DNA from: Melieria omissa
Lineage: Eukaryota > Arthropoda > Insecta > Diptera > Ulidiidae
Direction of reading: 5' to 3'
DNA length: 64,000 bases
NCBI GenBank assembly: GCA_963971225.1
Contig: OZ020267.1
Span: 32,255,298 to 32,319,297 of the forward strand
The stretch's first letter is position 1, and each line of letters starts with the position of its first letter. The notes below the pieces were generated by a model. The model was given only the letters and a program-made list of their open reading frames with translations, had not been told where the DNA came from and ran no database searches. Of this stretch, positions 46,221 through 57,423 are shown in pieces. The translations under genes and the position numbers were made by a program.

Positions 46221-46961
46221 TCAGGTGTACAACTTTGCTTCCGCCGTTTTCCGATAGGTGGCTGTACCGGCTGAGGCTGGTTGAAATACATAGATGGTAA
46301 TGCCTTTAAAGTGAGTGTGGACAGTGCCTAACGAATTGTCATCGCCGTTTCAGTGACAGTTGTTCTTGTTTTCGTATTATTCACGCTCGAAAATGTCCGT
46401 TTATGTGCCCAATTCTCGCCATTTGCGGGAAGTTTTACTTTTCTGTTACAATTCGAAAAAAATGCAGCTGAAGCGCATCGAATGCTCTCAGAAACTTACG
46501 GTGATGCTGCTCTGAGTGAAAGAACGTGTCGGGAGTGGTTTCAACGTTTCAACAATATCAAGAGCGACATGACAAAGTCATCCTCCAACACGACAATGCT
46601 CGGCCTCACGTCGCAAAAGTGGTCAAAAAGTACCTGGAAACGCTGAAATGGGAAGTCTTGCCCCACCCGCCGTATTCCCCAGATGTGGCCCCTTCTGACT
46701 TCCACCTATTCCGTTCGATGGCACACGGCCTGGCAGATCAACATTTTCAATCCTTCGAAGAATTGGAAAAATGGATTGCTTCATGGATAGCGTCAAAAGA
46801 GGACTCCTTTTTTCGAGCCGGGATCCGAAAATTGCCGGAAAGATGGGAGAAAGTTGTCGCTAGCGACGGACAATACTTTGAATAATACATCTGTAAGCAC
46901 TTTTTCGCAATAAAGCTTTTAATTTTGGAAAAAAACGGCGGAAGCAAAGTTGTACACCTGA
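46221..46961 (+). mobile_element. Mariner element, internally deleted, copy 1 (741 bp)
   Basis: Flanked by TA (46219-46220 and 46962-46963). It has inverted terminal repeats of about 28 bases, beginning TCAGGTGTACAACTTTGCTT. It is nearly identical to the element at 63010-63929 but 179 bases shorter. An AATAAAG signal lies near 46905. Full-length mariners are about 1.3 kb, so over 500 bases of the transposase gene are missing. It could be mobilised only by transposase from elsewhere. Confidence 0.95.
46392..46885 (+). pseudogene. Mariner transposase remnant (frameshifted, deleted)
   Basis: It starts MSVYVPNSRHLREVLL like the 63 kb copy. The A-run at about 46460 is one base shorter (AATTCGAAAAAAATG), shifting the frame before KNAAEAHRM. 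The sequence then jumps from REWFQRF directly to the ATATCAAGAGCGACATGAC segment. The second helix-turn-helix and first catalytic Asp are therefore missing. The C-terminal part encodes VILQHDNARPHVAKVV and YSPDVAPSDFHLFRSM, with the second and third catalytic Asp intact, to a TAA at 46883. It cannot give a functional transposase. Confidence 0.9.
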
Positions 46962-46984
46962 TATTTATCCCATTATTTTTTCCC

Positions 46985-48520
46985 ATTTACTTTTTAAGGA
47001 AATTTTCACTCATATCAATTGTCTCCACATTGCTTTTATTTTGAATTCTTTATTACATTAACTAAATTAATTTAATGCTTTTATGTTATTATTTCATTAA
47101 CTAATTAGTTTTTAATTATTGTTAATTAATTTAAGAGTTTTTAATTATTAATTAATTAATTAAATAATGTTTAATTATTAATTAGCAAATCATTTCTAAT
47201 TATTAATCAACTTTTATTATATTTTAATTAGTTAATTTTAATTTTATTATTATTTAATTATTATTATATTTTAATTTCTAATTACTTATTAGTTTTTAAT
47301 TTATTTAATTTAATTTAGTTTAATTTAGTTTATTAATTAAGTAATTTTCAAGTATTAATTAATTAATTAAATAATTATACATTATTAATTAATTAAATAA
47401 TTATAATAAAATTAATAGTTATAAAAATTAATTATAATAAATAATTTTTAATTAATTAATTATATCATGTGTAATTATTATTGAATCGTAAAAGTAGTTT
47501 TCAATTATTTATTGTTTTTTTTTTTATATTTTATTCAAAAATTTTTGAATAAAATATATTATTTTTATAAAAAAATATATTTTGAATAAAATATATTTTT
47601 TATTATATATTTCCACAGATTTTCTCCCATTTACTTTCAAAAAAAATTTTTACTCAAATTTTCTCTGCATTGTTTTTCATTTTGATTTCTTTATTAAATT
47701 AACTCAATTAATTTAATACGTTTTTTATTATTTAATTAATTTAATAATGTGTTATGATTAATTAATTAATTTAAGAATTTTTCATTATTAATCAATTCAT
47801 TAAATATTTTCGATTAATCGATTAATTAAGTTTTAATTAATTCAGTTTTAAGTTTTAATTATTAATTAATAATTAAAAATTATTTAATTAATTAATTAAT
47901 AAAAAAAAAATATTTAATTACTTAACTAATCACAACACAGTATTAAATTAATTAAGTAATAAAAAAATCAAACTGAAAAACAATGCAGAGAAAATTTATA
48001 CGAGTAAAAATTTTCTTGAAAGTAAATGGGAAATTTGTAATCAATAAGTAATTAATTAAATAGTTTTAATTATTAATTATTTTATTAAATAATTTTTAAT
48101 TATTAATTAATTATTTAAATAATTTTCATTATTAAATTATTATTTAAATAATAATTTAATTATTAATTAATCAATACTTTATTATGATTAATTAACTATT
48201 TTAAGAATTTTTCATGATTAATTAATAAATTAAATAATTTTTAGTTATTAATTAGTTAATAATTTCTAATTACTAATTAGTTATTATTATATTTTAATTA
48301 TTAAATTTAATTTTGATTATTATTTAATTATTATTATATTTTAATTATTAATAAATTTGTTAATTTTGTAATCATTAATCAATTAATTAAATACTTTGAA
48401 TCCTTAAATAATTAATTAAATAAATTTTCATTATTTATCAATTAATTAAATAATATTAAATTATTGATAAATTATCGTAAGAGTAGTTTTCAATTATTTA
48501 TCGATTATTTTTTGGCATTA
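46985..48520. repeat. TTAATTAA-rich low-complexity region
   Basis: About 1.5 kb of TTAATTAATTAAATAATTTT-like sequence on both strands, with internal imperfect fold-backs. For example TTTTTGAATAAAATATATT recurs around 47540-47600. The segment near 47630-47700 reappears inverted near 47960-48030 (AAAATTTTTACTC / CGAGTAAAAATTTTC with TTTACTTTC / GAAAGTAAA). No gene. Confidence 0.8.
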
Positions 48521-50269
48521 ATTGCCATGATTTTTATTTCTAATTTCGTTTATTTTGCTTAATTAAGCTCGACGCCCATTCAACCATTTCGACTTGTACG
48601 ACTTGTACAAAATATTGTGAGTGCAAACCGCTTTTGAATGGCTTTTAGCGACTTGACTAGACTTGAGTTCTTCATTCAGAGAGATCTTCGAGTACTGCGA
48701 CAACATTGAAGGCACTGAGAACCATAGACAGTAGACCGCACTTTGGACGTTTCAGTCTGTCTCAGTTCTTGCAAAGCGTAACACAAACACAGACAAAACG
48801 AAAACAAACATTTAACAAAAACAAATCAGTTGTTAAAAAGCAATAAAAATAAACCATCAAACAATACAAAACAAATAAACAAAGAAAGCTGAGCAAATCA
48901 ACAAACGTCAAACAAATATTACGAAGCGTTACAAGGCGGGGAGGGGGTTGGTGCGTTGTGGTGCAGGTTTTGTTTGTTTGTTTTTTTTTGTTTGACATAC
49001 TTCAGCGTTCGCTACTTACCTCATTCGCAAGTAAACCAACATCGAAGTTGTCTGCCTCTAAAGCGAGTAATTTTTTCTTATTGTTTTCATTTTTGATGAT
49101 TTTTTTTCTGCTTTTAAATTTGCATTTCTTTGACCTCAGTGTGCGAAAAACATTCATTAGACAAACAAAATAAACACTTGAATCGAATTGTTGTTTGGTT
49201 GGCCCACAAGCCAGAACCAACCAACCAACCATCGAACGAACGAACGAACAAAAAATCAATCACAACAAAAACACTGAACACCGAATCACGCCGAGCGCGG
49301 CGTCATTGTCAGCTGTTGCCGTTCAAGCCAACACAGGTTTAATGCCGCGTTAACAACAACAAGAATTGTTCTAAACACATTTCAGCAGCGATTTGCTCAT
49401 CGACATTGCAGACATGCCGCCGCGGAATTCATCAACATGCGACATGCGGCGACTGCGTGAGTGATCAACGCCGCTCAACCCGGCCCACTTTGACGCTCCG
49501 TCTTGCCGTCGCGCATTGTTTTCTTCTGATGACATCCGCGATTCGAGCGTCTTGCATCACGTGACTTTTAATTGTCGATTTGACGGTCGGTGCTTCTATT
49601 CGATTACTTTGTGTATTTAAAGCGTGTACAGCAACAAGGCAACAACGTAAAAAAATTAACCAAAAAAAGGAGCAACAAAAAACCAATGTGTCTGTCGCCA
49701 AAGTGTACAGTTGCACAAAAGCAGCCAAACGTTGGCGTGTGGAATACTAAAAGCAACGCAGATGGCGAGAAAGCCGCCACAGCAGCCGTGAGCTGGTGCC
49801 GCAAACATAAAAGAAACATAAACAAATCACAGCAAACCGAAAAAGGAATGGCAACAGCAACGCGAGCGTCGCTTTAAAATTGCGGTCAGCACTAACCGAA
49901 ATTAGAAAAGTCAACAATCGGAGCGCCAACAATCGCCATTGATCTGGCATGAGTAACGATTCGTTGGTATGCGGCGCGCAGCAATTTAACGGCCAACGCA
50001 GTAAACATTTTTATGATGGCTCGTTGACACAGTCGGCTATTAAGTGCCTTCGTATTATTAACTTGGCCCAAGTCTAACTGAAGGCGCGATTTTAGAGAGA
50101 GAGCACTGATGGCTTTTTAATGTGAAAGGCCAAAGACCCTTGCGGCCAGTGCCATCTTCTATCAAGTTTAGTACTTATTCTATAGATTTCCTTTCTTTCA
50201 TTGAAATAAACATAAAGTGTGGTAATAGAAAATCCATTAGTTTTGCTTTAGATGGTTTTAGTAATCTGT
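48521..50269. other. No gene recognised; unique island
   Basis: Unique and GC-richer from about 49260 to 50060. Open frames on both strands (for example plus 49590-49877, minus 49465-49728) overlap and show no domain. A CCAACCAACCAACC / GAACGAACGAACG tract is at 49215-49250. GAGAGAGAG lies at 50095-50103. The region may be regulatory. Confidence 0.45.
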
Positions 50270-52304
50270 ATGTTGCGTTATATAAGTGCAATTGAGTTAC
50301 GAGAACGATAAGATTTCGTACTTAAGAAACTTCTCAGACAATGCTTTGATTGCTTGAGTCAATTTTGTTTAGACGTACATCACAAATGGACTTCATCTAA
50401 GAGAAAATACTGTAGATGACATTAGAAATATAAGATTTCGTGCCAAATAAACTTTTCAGACAATTTTGTGTTTTCTTGACCAAGTTTTGATTAAACGAGG
50501 GTCAAACGAGAGTCAAATATTGACACTAGTAAAGAGCAAATGCGCTAGATGGCTTTAGAAAGTTAAGATTTCGTACTAAAGAATCTTCTCAGACAATTCT
50601 TTGATTGCTTGAGTTTTTTTTGTTTGAGTGGATATTAAAGATGAACAACAGCAAGAAGAAAATACTGTAGATGGCGTTGAAAAGAAAAGAGTCTGTACTA
50701 AAGAAACTTCTCAGACAATTCTTTGATTGTTTGACTCAGTTTTGTTTCATGGCACATCAAAGGTGGACACCGTCATAGAGAAAATACGTTAAGGGGGGAG
50801 TACACTTTGATTTTTCAAAAAAATGTATTTTTTTTTTTTGGCTTAAAATGTTCCTTGGGATGTATACTTTAATTTAGAAAAGACTCCAAGTCCGCCAGAA
50901 TATTCCTTACCGCTTTACGAAGCGATTTCCTAAAACATGTACCGGCGCGCTGAGAGAGCATTTTATCTTTAAACGCGTTTATCTCGAAACGGGGCTTTTC
51001 AAACTGGCGTGGGAAATAACTCTAACCAGTTATTATTAAATTTGGATATCGCCTAGGTTTTCTTGTTTAGAATTAAATTCTGCTTAGAAATACGTATCCA
51101 CATTTTCGATTTTGTCAAAAATGGATTTTTAATCCACGATTTTGTAAGCATTTTTAGGGTTAAAAAATGGACTTTTTTTCCTAAGGCCACAACTTTTGAA
51201 AACAATTAATTTAAAAAAAATCGGAATACGTATTTCTAACCCGAATTTCATTACTTATCAGGATTTTGTTCGATTTATGTTCCAGGATCACATGGGAAGG
51301 AGTATTTTCTCACGCCGTTTTCCGACTTCCGCGCGAGGACGCCCGCGCGACCTGGTGCACCGGCCACGGGGGGACGCCAATCGAGTTCAAAAAAATACAA
51401 ATTGTAGTTCGAAGGATGAGTAATAAATGGGTTATAACATATTTGCCCTCCCTGAGTGTTTTATTGCTTAAAAAAATTAACGAAAATGCCTTACTTTTTG
51501 GACGTTCAAAGTGTACTCCCCCCTTAAATGGCGTCAGAAAGACATAACTTCGTACTAAAAAAAACATTTCAGACTGTTACACGATTGCTTGGCTCAGTTT
51601 TGTTTGATCACGCATCAAACATGGACAGCAGCAAAATGAAAATAGGCGTTAAATTTACAAGATTTCGTACTAAAGAAACTTTTCAGACGATTTGTTGATG
51701 GCTTGACACAGTCTCCTTTAAACGCACATCAAACATGGACACCAGAAAATTGAAAATAGGCGTTAAATTTATAAGATTTCATACTAAAGAAACTTTTCAG
51801 ACGATTTTTTTATGGCATGACTCAGTTTTGTTTAGTTGCACATCAAACATGGACATCAGCAAAATGAAAATAGGTGTTAAATTTATAAGATTTCGTACTA
51901 AAGAAACTTCTCAGACGATTTTTTTATGGCTTGACTCAGTTTTGTTTAGTTGCACATCAAACATGGACATCAGCAAAATGAAAATAGGCGTTAAATTTAT
52001 AAGATTTCATACTAAAGAAACTTTTCAGACGATTTTTTTATGGCATGACTCAGTTTTGTTTAATTCCACATCAAACATGGACATCAGCAAAATGAAAATA
52101 GGCGTTAAATTTATAAGATTTCGTACTAAAGAAACTTTTCAGATTTTTTTTTTGATTGCTTGACTCAGTTCGTTTGAACGCACATCAAACATGGACATCA
52201 GCAAAATGAAAATAGGCGTTAAATTTATAAGCTTTCATACTAAAGAAACTTTTTAGACGATTTTTTTATGGCATGACTCAGTTTGGTTTGATCGCGCATT
52301 AAAC
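50270..52304 (+). repeat. ~115-120 bp mariner-derived satellite, array B (11 units)
   Basis: Same family as array A at 21.9 kb: TACTAAAGAAACTTTTCAGAC, GACTCAGTTTTGTTTGA, GCACATCAAACATGGACATC and AGCAAAATGAAAATAGGCGT. Units lie near 50322, 50440, 50575, 50698, then after an insertion 51553, 51671, 51785, 51899, 52013, 52127 and 52240. The last six units are very similar to each other at about 114-base spacing. The 142-codon frame at 51735-52163 is an artefact of the repeat. The array runs straight into the mariner relic at 52305. Confidence 0.9.
50793..51523. mobile_element. TTAA-flanked, piggyBac-like non-autonomous element (731 bp)
   Basis: Bounded by TTAA at 50789-50792 and 51524-51527. 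Terminal inverted repeats are GGGGGGAGTACACTTTGA on the left and its complement TCAAAGTGTACTCCCCCC on the right. Removing the element and one TTAA gives AAAATACGTTAAATGGCGTC, which fits the satellite unit AAAATACGCTGGATGGCGTT, so the insertion point in the monomer is exact. No transposase is visible; small frames (51196-51567) show no domain. Confidence 0.85.
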
Positions 52305-52535
52305 ATGGACATCAGCAAAAGCAAAATACAGCATATTTGACAGCTTTTCTTCGATAAAAGCGACAACACAACCCAGATCTGATATTGTGATGGTGTTTAT
52401 GTTTCTGAAGCTATAACAGTCAATCAAACGCAGTTTTTCTTTCGTCAATTTCATTCCGGCCGTTTTGATGTCAAAGCTGCGTCACGCTTTGGAAGACCAA
52501 TTGCCAAAAATGTTCATGAAATCATTAAAAACGTC
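52305..52535 (+). pseudogene. Mariner transposase N-terminal relic
   Basis: From ATG 52305 the frame reads MDISKSKIQHI, a stop, QLFFDKSDNTTQI, a stop, then VYVSEAITVNQTQFFF-like sequence, RQFHSGRFDVKAASRFGRPI and AKNVHEIIKNV. This is a mariner helix-turn-helix domain (usual pattern FFFDKG-NA-Q, C-VYG, FR-GNFDVKDA-RSGRP). It breaks off where the next satellite begins. The first nine codons are the same as those in the preceding satellite units. The gene is truncated and dead. Confidence 0.85.
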
Positions 52536-54275
52536 CCGTCCAAGTTTGAATGCAATTGACCCACTAAATCACATCTTAACCCAATTTTAGCCTTTTGGGT
52601 TTAGGTTTTCCAAAAACCGAAAAATAGGTGACGAATTTTTTTATATTTAACCCATTTTTGAACTACTTGGGTTTTGATTTTTGAAAACCTGAAAAATAGG
52701 TTAAACATTTTTTCACATTTAACCCATTTTTGAACTTCTTGGGTTTTGATTTTCGAAAAACTTAACAATAGCTGACAAATTACTTTAAGTACTTTCACCA
52801 AGTTCGAATTTTATTGGCCTACTTAATCATTTTGATTTTCGAAAAACTGTAAGGTGACGAATTTTTTTACATTTGAAATAACTTTCATCAAGTTTGAAAT
52901 CAAATAGTCCACTTAGTCATATTTTAACCCATTTTCGTCCTTCTTAGGCTTTGATTTTCGAAAAACCGAAAAATAGGTGACGATGTTTTTTACATTGAAC
53001 CCATTTTTGAACTTCTTGGGTTTTGATTTTCTAAAAACTAAAAAATTGGTGAGGAATTTTTTTCACATTTGAGGTATTTTCACCAAGTTCAAAGTGAAAT
53101 GGTGCACTAGGTTTTGATTTTCGAAAAATTTCCGAAGAATTTGTCATGAATTTTTTCACATTTAACCCATTTTTGACCTTCTTAGGCTTTGATTTTCGAA
53201 TTTCTTGGCTTTTGATTTTCGAAAAACCGAAAAACAGGTGACGAGTTTTTTCACATTTAACCCATTTTTTAACTTCTTGGGTTTTGATTTTTGAAAAACT
53301 TAACAACAGTTGACAAATTGTATCAAATTTGCAGTGCTTTCACCTTCTTGATCTTCTTCTTCTTTTTTCATTTTCGAAAACCTGAAAAACCCATTTTAGA
53401 ACTTGTTGAGTTTTGATTTTCGAAAAACTAGAAAATAGGTCTGGAATTTTTTTCGGAATTATTGTTGAAATTTAATTTTCGAAAACTGAAAAATAGGTGA
53501 CGAATTTTTTTCCAAAAAAATGTGGCGACAAAGTAACTTTCACCAATTTCGAATTCAATTGGCCCACTTGATCATGTTTTAACCCATTTTTTAACTTCTT
53601 GGGTTTTGATTTTTGAAAAACTTAACAACAGTTGACAAATTGTATCAAATTTGCAGTACTTTCACCTTCTTGACCTTCTTCTTCTTTCATTTTCGAAAAC
53701 CTGAAAAATCCTGAAAACCCCATTTTTGAACTTGTTGAGTTTTGATTATCGAAAAACTAGAAAATAGGTCTGGAATTTTTTTCGGAATTATTGTTAAAAT
53801 TTAATTTTCGAAAACTGAAAAATAGGTGACGAATTTTTTTCCAAAAAAATGTGGCGACAAAGTAACTTTCACCAATTTCGAATTCAATTGGCCCACTTGA
53901 TCATGTTTTAACCCATTTTTGACCTTGATAGGTTTCGATTTTCGAAAATCTGAGAAATACGCCACGAATTCCTTCACATTTAACACATTTTTGACCTTCT
54001 TAGGCTTTGGTTTTCGAAAAACCGAAAAATAGGTGATCAATTTTTTCATATTTAACCTTTATTTGAACTTCTTGAGTTTTGATTTTCGAAAAACTAAAAA
54101 ATATGTGATGAATTTTTATTTACATTTGAGGCACTTTCACCAATTTCGAACTCAATTGGCCTTCTTAGTCATGTTTTAACCAATTTTTGACCTTCTTAGG
54201 TTTCGATTTTCGAAAAACTGAAAAATAGCTAATTTATCACTGAAGTAACTTTCACCAAGTTTGAAGTCAATTTAG
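52536..54275. repeat. Satellite related to the 12/18 kb family (diverged array)
   Basis: Tandem units carry TTTTAACCCATTTTTGACCT, TCTTGGGTTTTGATTTTCGA, AAAACTGAAAAATAGGTGAC, GAATTTTTTTCACATTTGA and ACTTTCACCAAGTTTGAAGT. The order AACCCATT, TTTTGATTTTC, TTTCACCAAGTTTGAAGTCA is shared with the 12.1 kb satellite, so they are distant relatives. One ~350-base stretch is repeated almost exactly (about 53280-53570 and 53585-53910), showing recent segmental duplication. Confidence 0.8.
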
Positions 54276-56495
54276 TTACTAAATCATATTTTAATACCGC
54301 TGGAAAATATTTTATGTTTTTCTTAGTTTCTGCACATAAAACCTTGACGCCTGAAAATTGAATTTCAGATAATTCCTTCTCAGTTTTATGAAACAACTAA
54401 GCTTACATTTCCGAAGTGGTCGGAAGAGGCAGTTATGTGATTTATATTTCATTCCCTCATAAAAGAGTAAAATCATCAAAAATATCAGCATTAAAAAAGT
54501 TGTATTATGTAAATTATTTACAAAAAAAGTCATATTTATGCGATTTATTACACCGAGAAATTGGAGAATTGAAAAAAACATTATTACAAATTTCCATAAA
54601 ATAAATAAAGATTTACAATTTCATATGGCGACCGCGGCACCGCAATTAATTAATTTTAAACCACAAAAGATGAATGACCAGCATTGTCATTCACCAATGG
54701 AATGGCTAGCGGCGGTGACAACAGCAACAACAACAACAACAACAATAGAAACAACATGTGGATTAATTTAATTTGACAGCGACACAACGCCAAAACTTTA
54801 TTACTTTTATTATCGCGCTGCTAAATTATGATGCCACAAGCGATAACAACAACAACAACAACAATTGAAACGGTTGAAAATATTAACACTAAGTTATGCA
54901 TACAAAGTTAGGCTAAAAAAAATGGCTCGCGTGTCGCCAACAACAACTAACACCAGTGCGCCATCGAGTCTCGACTCGGGACAACATTCACATCACTCGA
55001 CACGTGGCGAGCTCTGACAAAACGCTGCACTGGTGTGTGAATGTGATGTGTGTGTCTATATGTGTGTCTGTGTGTGTGTGTGTGCACTTGTTTCGTACAA
55101 AGAAATCCAGCAATTAAATTATGAACATCGACAACACGCCAACATTTTTGACACACTTTGGCCCCCGGTTCAAGTGGCCATAAATCTGTGCAGCACTTTT
55201 GGCTGTATTTGTTGTTGTTGTTGTTGCCACTTTAGCACAGCGCCTCGCGCAACTGTCGCGTGCAGCTAATGAGTCCAATAGACAAAACACAATCAGTGTC
55301 AATTTTTTGCTCATTTCACACATTTCATATAAATTCAGCTCAACGCGAAATGAGCAAAGAAAAAAATTAAAAAAAATGCTAATAATTTTGATGAAATTTC
55401 TACGGTTTCAGCGATTTGTTGAGAGAAATGCACAACAAAACGAACACGTGTGGCCTGAGTGCGATTTAATTGGTTTAATCAGGGAGCGACTGAAGTTGCC
55501 ACCAGGCCGTCGAAATTTTGCACAGCCAAAGGCGGTTCGTACAAATGCTATTATTGTTGTTGTTGTGATTAGCACAAGTAGGGCGCGTTTGAACTCATCT
55601 GTCTCAGCATCCAGTGACGATAATGTAGCCACCCACAACCAATAATAAACCACAACAACAAAACAACAGAGAAAATCACTTCAGTTCGTTGCTTGAATCG
55701 TTTGTTTCTGGTGCACTGGTGACACGCGCTCAAAACAGCCAAAAAGAAAGTTATTCAAAATTCAAAAAAATATTCAAAATTCGATGACAATTAGTATTTG
55801 AGCGGCCATAAAAACGAATCGGCCGACTTGTTAGCGCAACATGTAACATTCACTGACAGCACCAATTGAACGACCGACCCAATCAATGGCAACACTGCCC
55901 ACGCGGCAACAACGGGCGACTGTTTAATTACTTAGTTTGTAAATTGCGTCCAGAACTGGTTGTGGCAGCGTCTGCAAAGTCGAGTTATTCATTATAACCG
56001 CAGCCACGTCACCCAAAGTGATTTATGGTGCCCGCACTTTACTCACACAACAAATGACGCCACAGCGGCTTAGCTGTACGTGGGCCAAATCAATGCTAGT
56101 TTTTGACATATTCGAATGTTATCTGAAAAATTATATCTGTCCATAAATATAGTTCGATTGGTATTTATAAGAATCAGTTTCGGTACGTGCACGTTATCTA
56201 AAAAAATTTATCTGTCCATGAATAAAGTACGATAGAACCAACCGATCGATTATCATAATTGGATTTTCAATACCAAAACAGGACTCAATAAATTCAGAAA
56301 ACGCCAAATTGAAAGAAATCAATTTTGTTAAACTGGTCCGGTAGTTAGTAGAAATTATGCAAATGTTATGCAATTAGCGGCCAACGATTTATGCAGAATC
56401 TATGTAGATGAGAATGCAGTGGATTGAACCGAACACCTGCTGTGTCATTGTTCATCGCTATCGGAACGAGAGCTCTGAGACCTTTGCGGTCACAG
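54276..56495. other. No gene recognised; unique island
   Basis: Unique DNA, GC-richer from 54600 to 56100, with CAA/ACA tracts (54720-54745, 54848-54862), GT tracts (55045-55085) and GTT tracts (55208-55225, 55553-55565). A short plus frame ending at 55017 (MARVSPTTTNTSAPSS, then LDSGQHSHHSTRGEL) has coding-like codons but no visible splice site. Longer frames such as 55199-55645 have no domain. Confidence 0.45.
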
Positions 56496-57185
56496 ATTAT
56501 CGATTCAGGCAATTGCCTTGCCAAGACCAAATGGTTCCCAAGAGATCGCGATCTATAGCGATCTCAATAAATAGGGAAGACCAAAGAATCCTGAAATGAG
56601 GAAGTCACAATGGATCCAATGAGAATCAAAATGGATTCAAGGAGCATCACAATACGCTCAATGGGAATCACAACCCTTTTGTAACTTTACTTTTCCTAAC
56701 CGAACCACGTTTGCATCTACAAGAAAGTCAATCGATAGGGAATAGCAAGGATCCCTTGAAATGAATGGAATCACAATGGACCCAATGAGAATCACAACCC
56801 TTTTGTAACCTTACCTTTCCTAACTGAACCACGGTTGCATCTACAGGGAACTTAACAGATAGGGAAGAGCAAAGGATCTTGAAATGAAGGAAATCACAAT
56901 GAACCCAATGGGAATCACAATGGACTCAATGAGAATTAAAATTGGTCCAATGGGGATCACAACACTTTTGTAACCTAACGTTTCCTTACCTAACCGCGTC
57001 TGCATCTACAGGGAACTCAACAGTTAGGAAAGAGGAAAGGATACTAAATTAAGAAAATCACAATTGACCCAATGGGAATCAACCATTTTATAATCTAACC
57101 TTTCCTAACCGAACCACGTTTGCATCTTCAGGGAACTAAACAGATAGGGATGATCAAAGGATCCTGAAATGAAAGGAATGGACCC
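56496..57185. repeat. Dispersed repeat in tandem (~130 bp units)
   Basis: At least four units share TTGCATCTACAGGGAACTCA, ACAGATAGGGAAGA, CAAAGGATCCTGAAATGA, GGAATCACAATGGACCCAAT, GGGAATCACAACCCTTTTG and TAACCTTTCCTAACCGAACC. They are related to the two units at 3015-3450, showing the family is dispersed in the genome. Confidence 0.75.
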
Positions 57186-57189
57186 AATG

Positions 57190-57423
57190 GACCACTTTTT
57201 GCATCCGTTACTGCTAGGTAGGAGGTTTTATTGGAAAACCCAGAGGTTGATGTCTTTGACGAGCTTATTTTGGATGATGTATGCGCTGCAAAAGGGCCAA
57301 AACACATTGAAGACGGCGACAGCAGTGCCGCATTGCTACAAAACGGCATTGGCTTCAACTGTCACTGTGTGGTCAACTGCTTGATTACAATGAAAGCGAC
57401 AGCACCAAAATCGAGTTTTTTAA
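57190..57423 (+). repeat. Unidentified repeated segment with coding-like conservation, copy 2 (left part)
   Basis: The open frame reads ENPEVDVFDELILDDVCAAK, GPKHIEDGDSSAALLQ, then VVNCLITMKATAPKSS. It resembles the copy at 17819-18016, with the same order and frame of (G/W)P-HI-DG and VVN-LITM. Codon use here looks protein-like. The product is not recognised. The segment is cut by the TTAA insertion and appears to resume at 58333-58390 (AAGCATTCGTCTATATATAT). Confidence 0.45.

Noticed and set aside
46747..46986. Minus-strand frame, repeated at 63715-63915
   Set aside because: It is antisense to the mariner transposase 3' end and inverted repeat, hence identical in both copies.
49400..49460. 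Possible 45-base micro-exon between CATTGCAG and GTGAGTG
   Set aside because: The acceptor has a poor pyrimidine tract and the segment is too short to judge without transcripts.
51735..52163. 142-codon frame with an internally repeated MDISKMKIGVKFIRF motif
   Set aside because: The frame stays open only because the ~114-base satellite unit has a length divisible by three there; it is not open in the diverged units or array A.
54922..55017. 31-codon plus frame ending HSTRGEL as a coding exon
   Set aside because: Codon use is suggestive, but there is no acceptor site, the upstream frame runs into a CAA tract, and no family was recognised.
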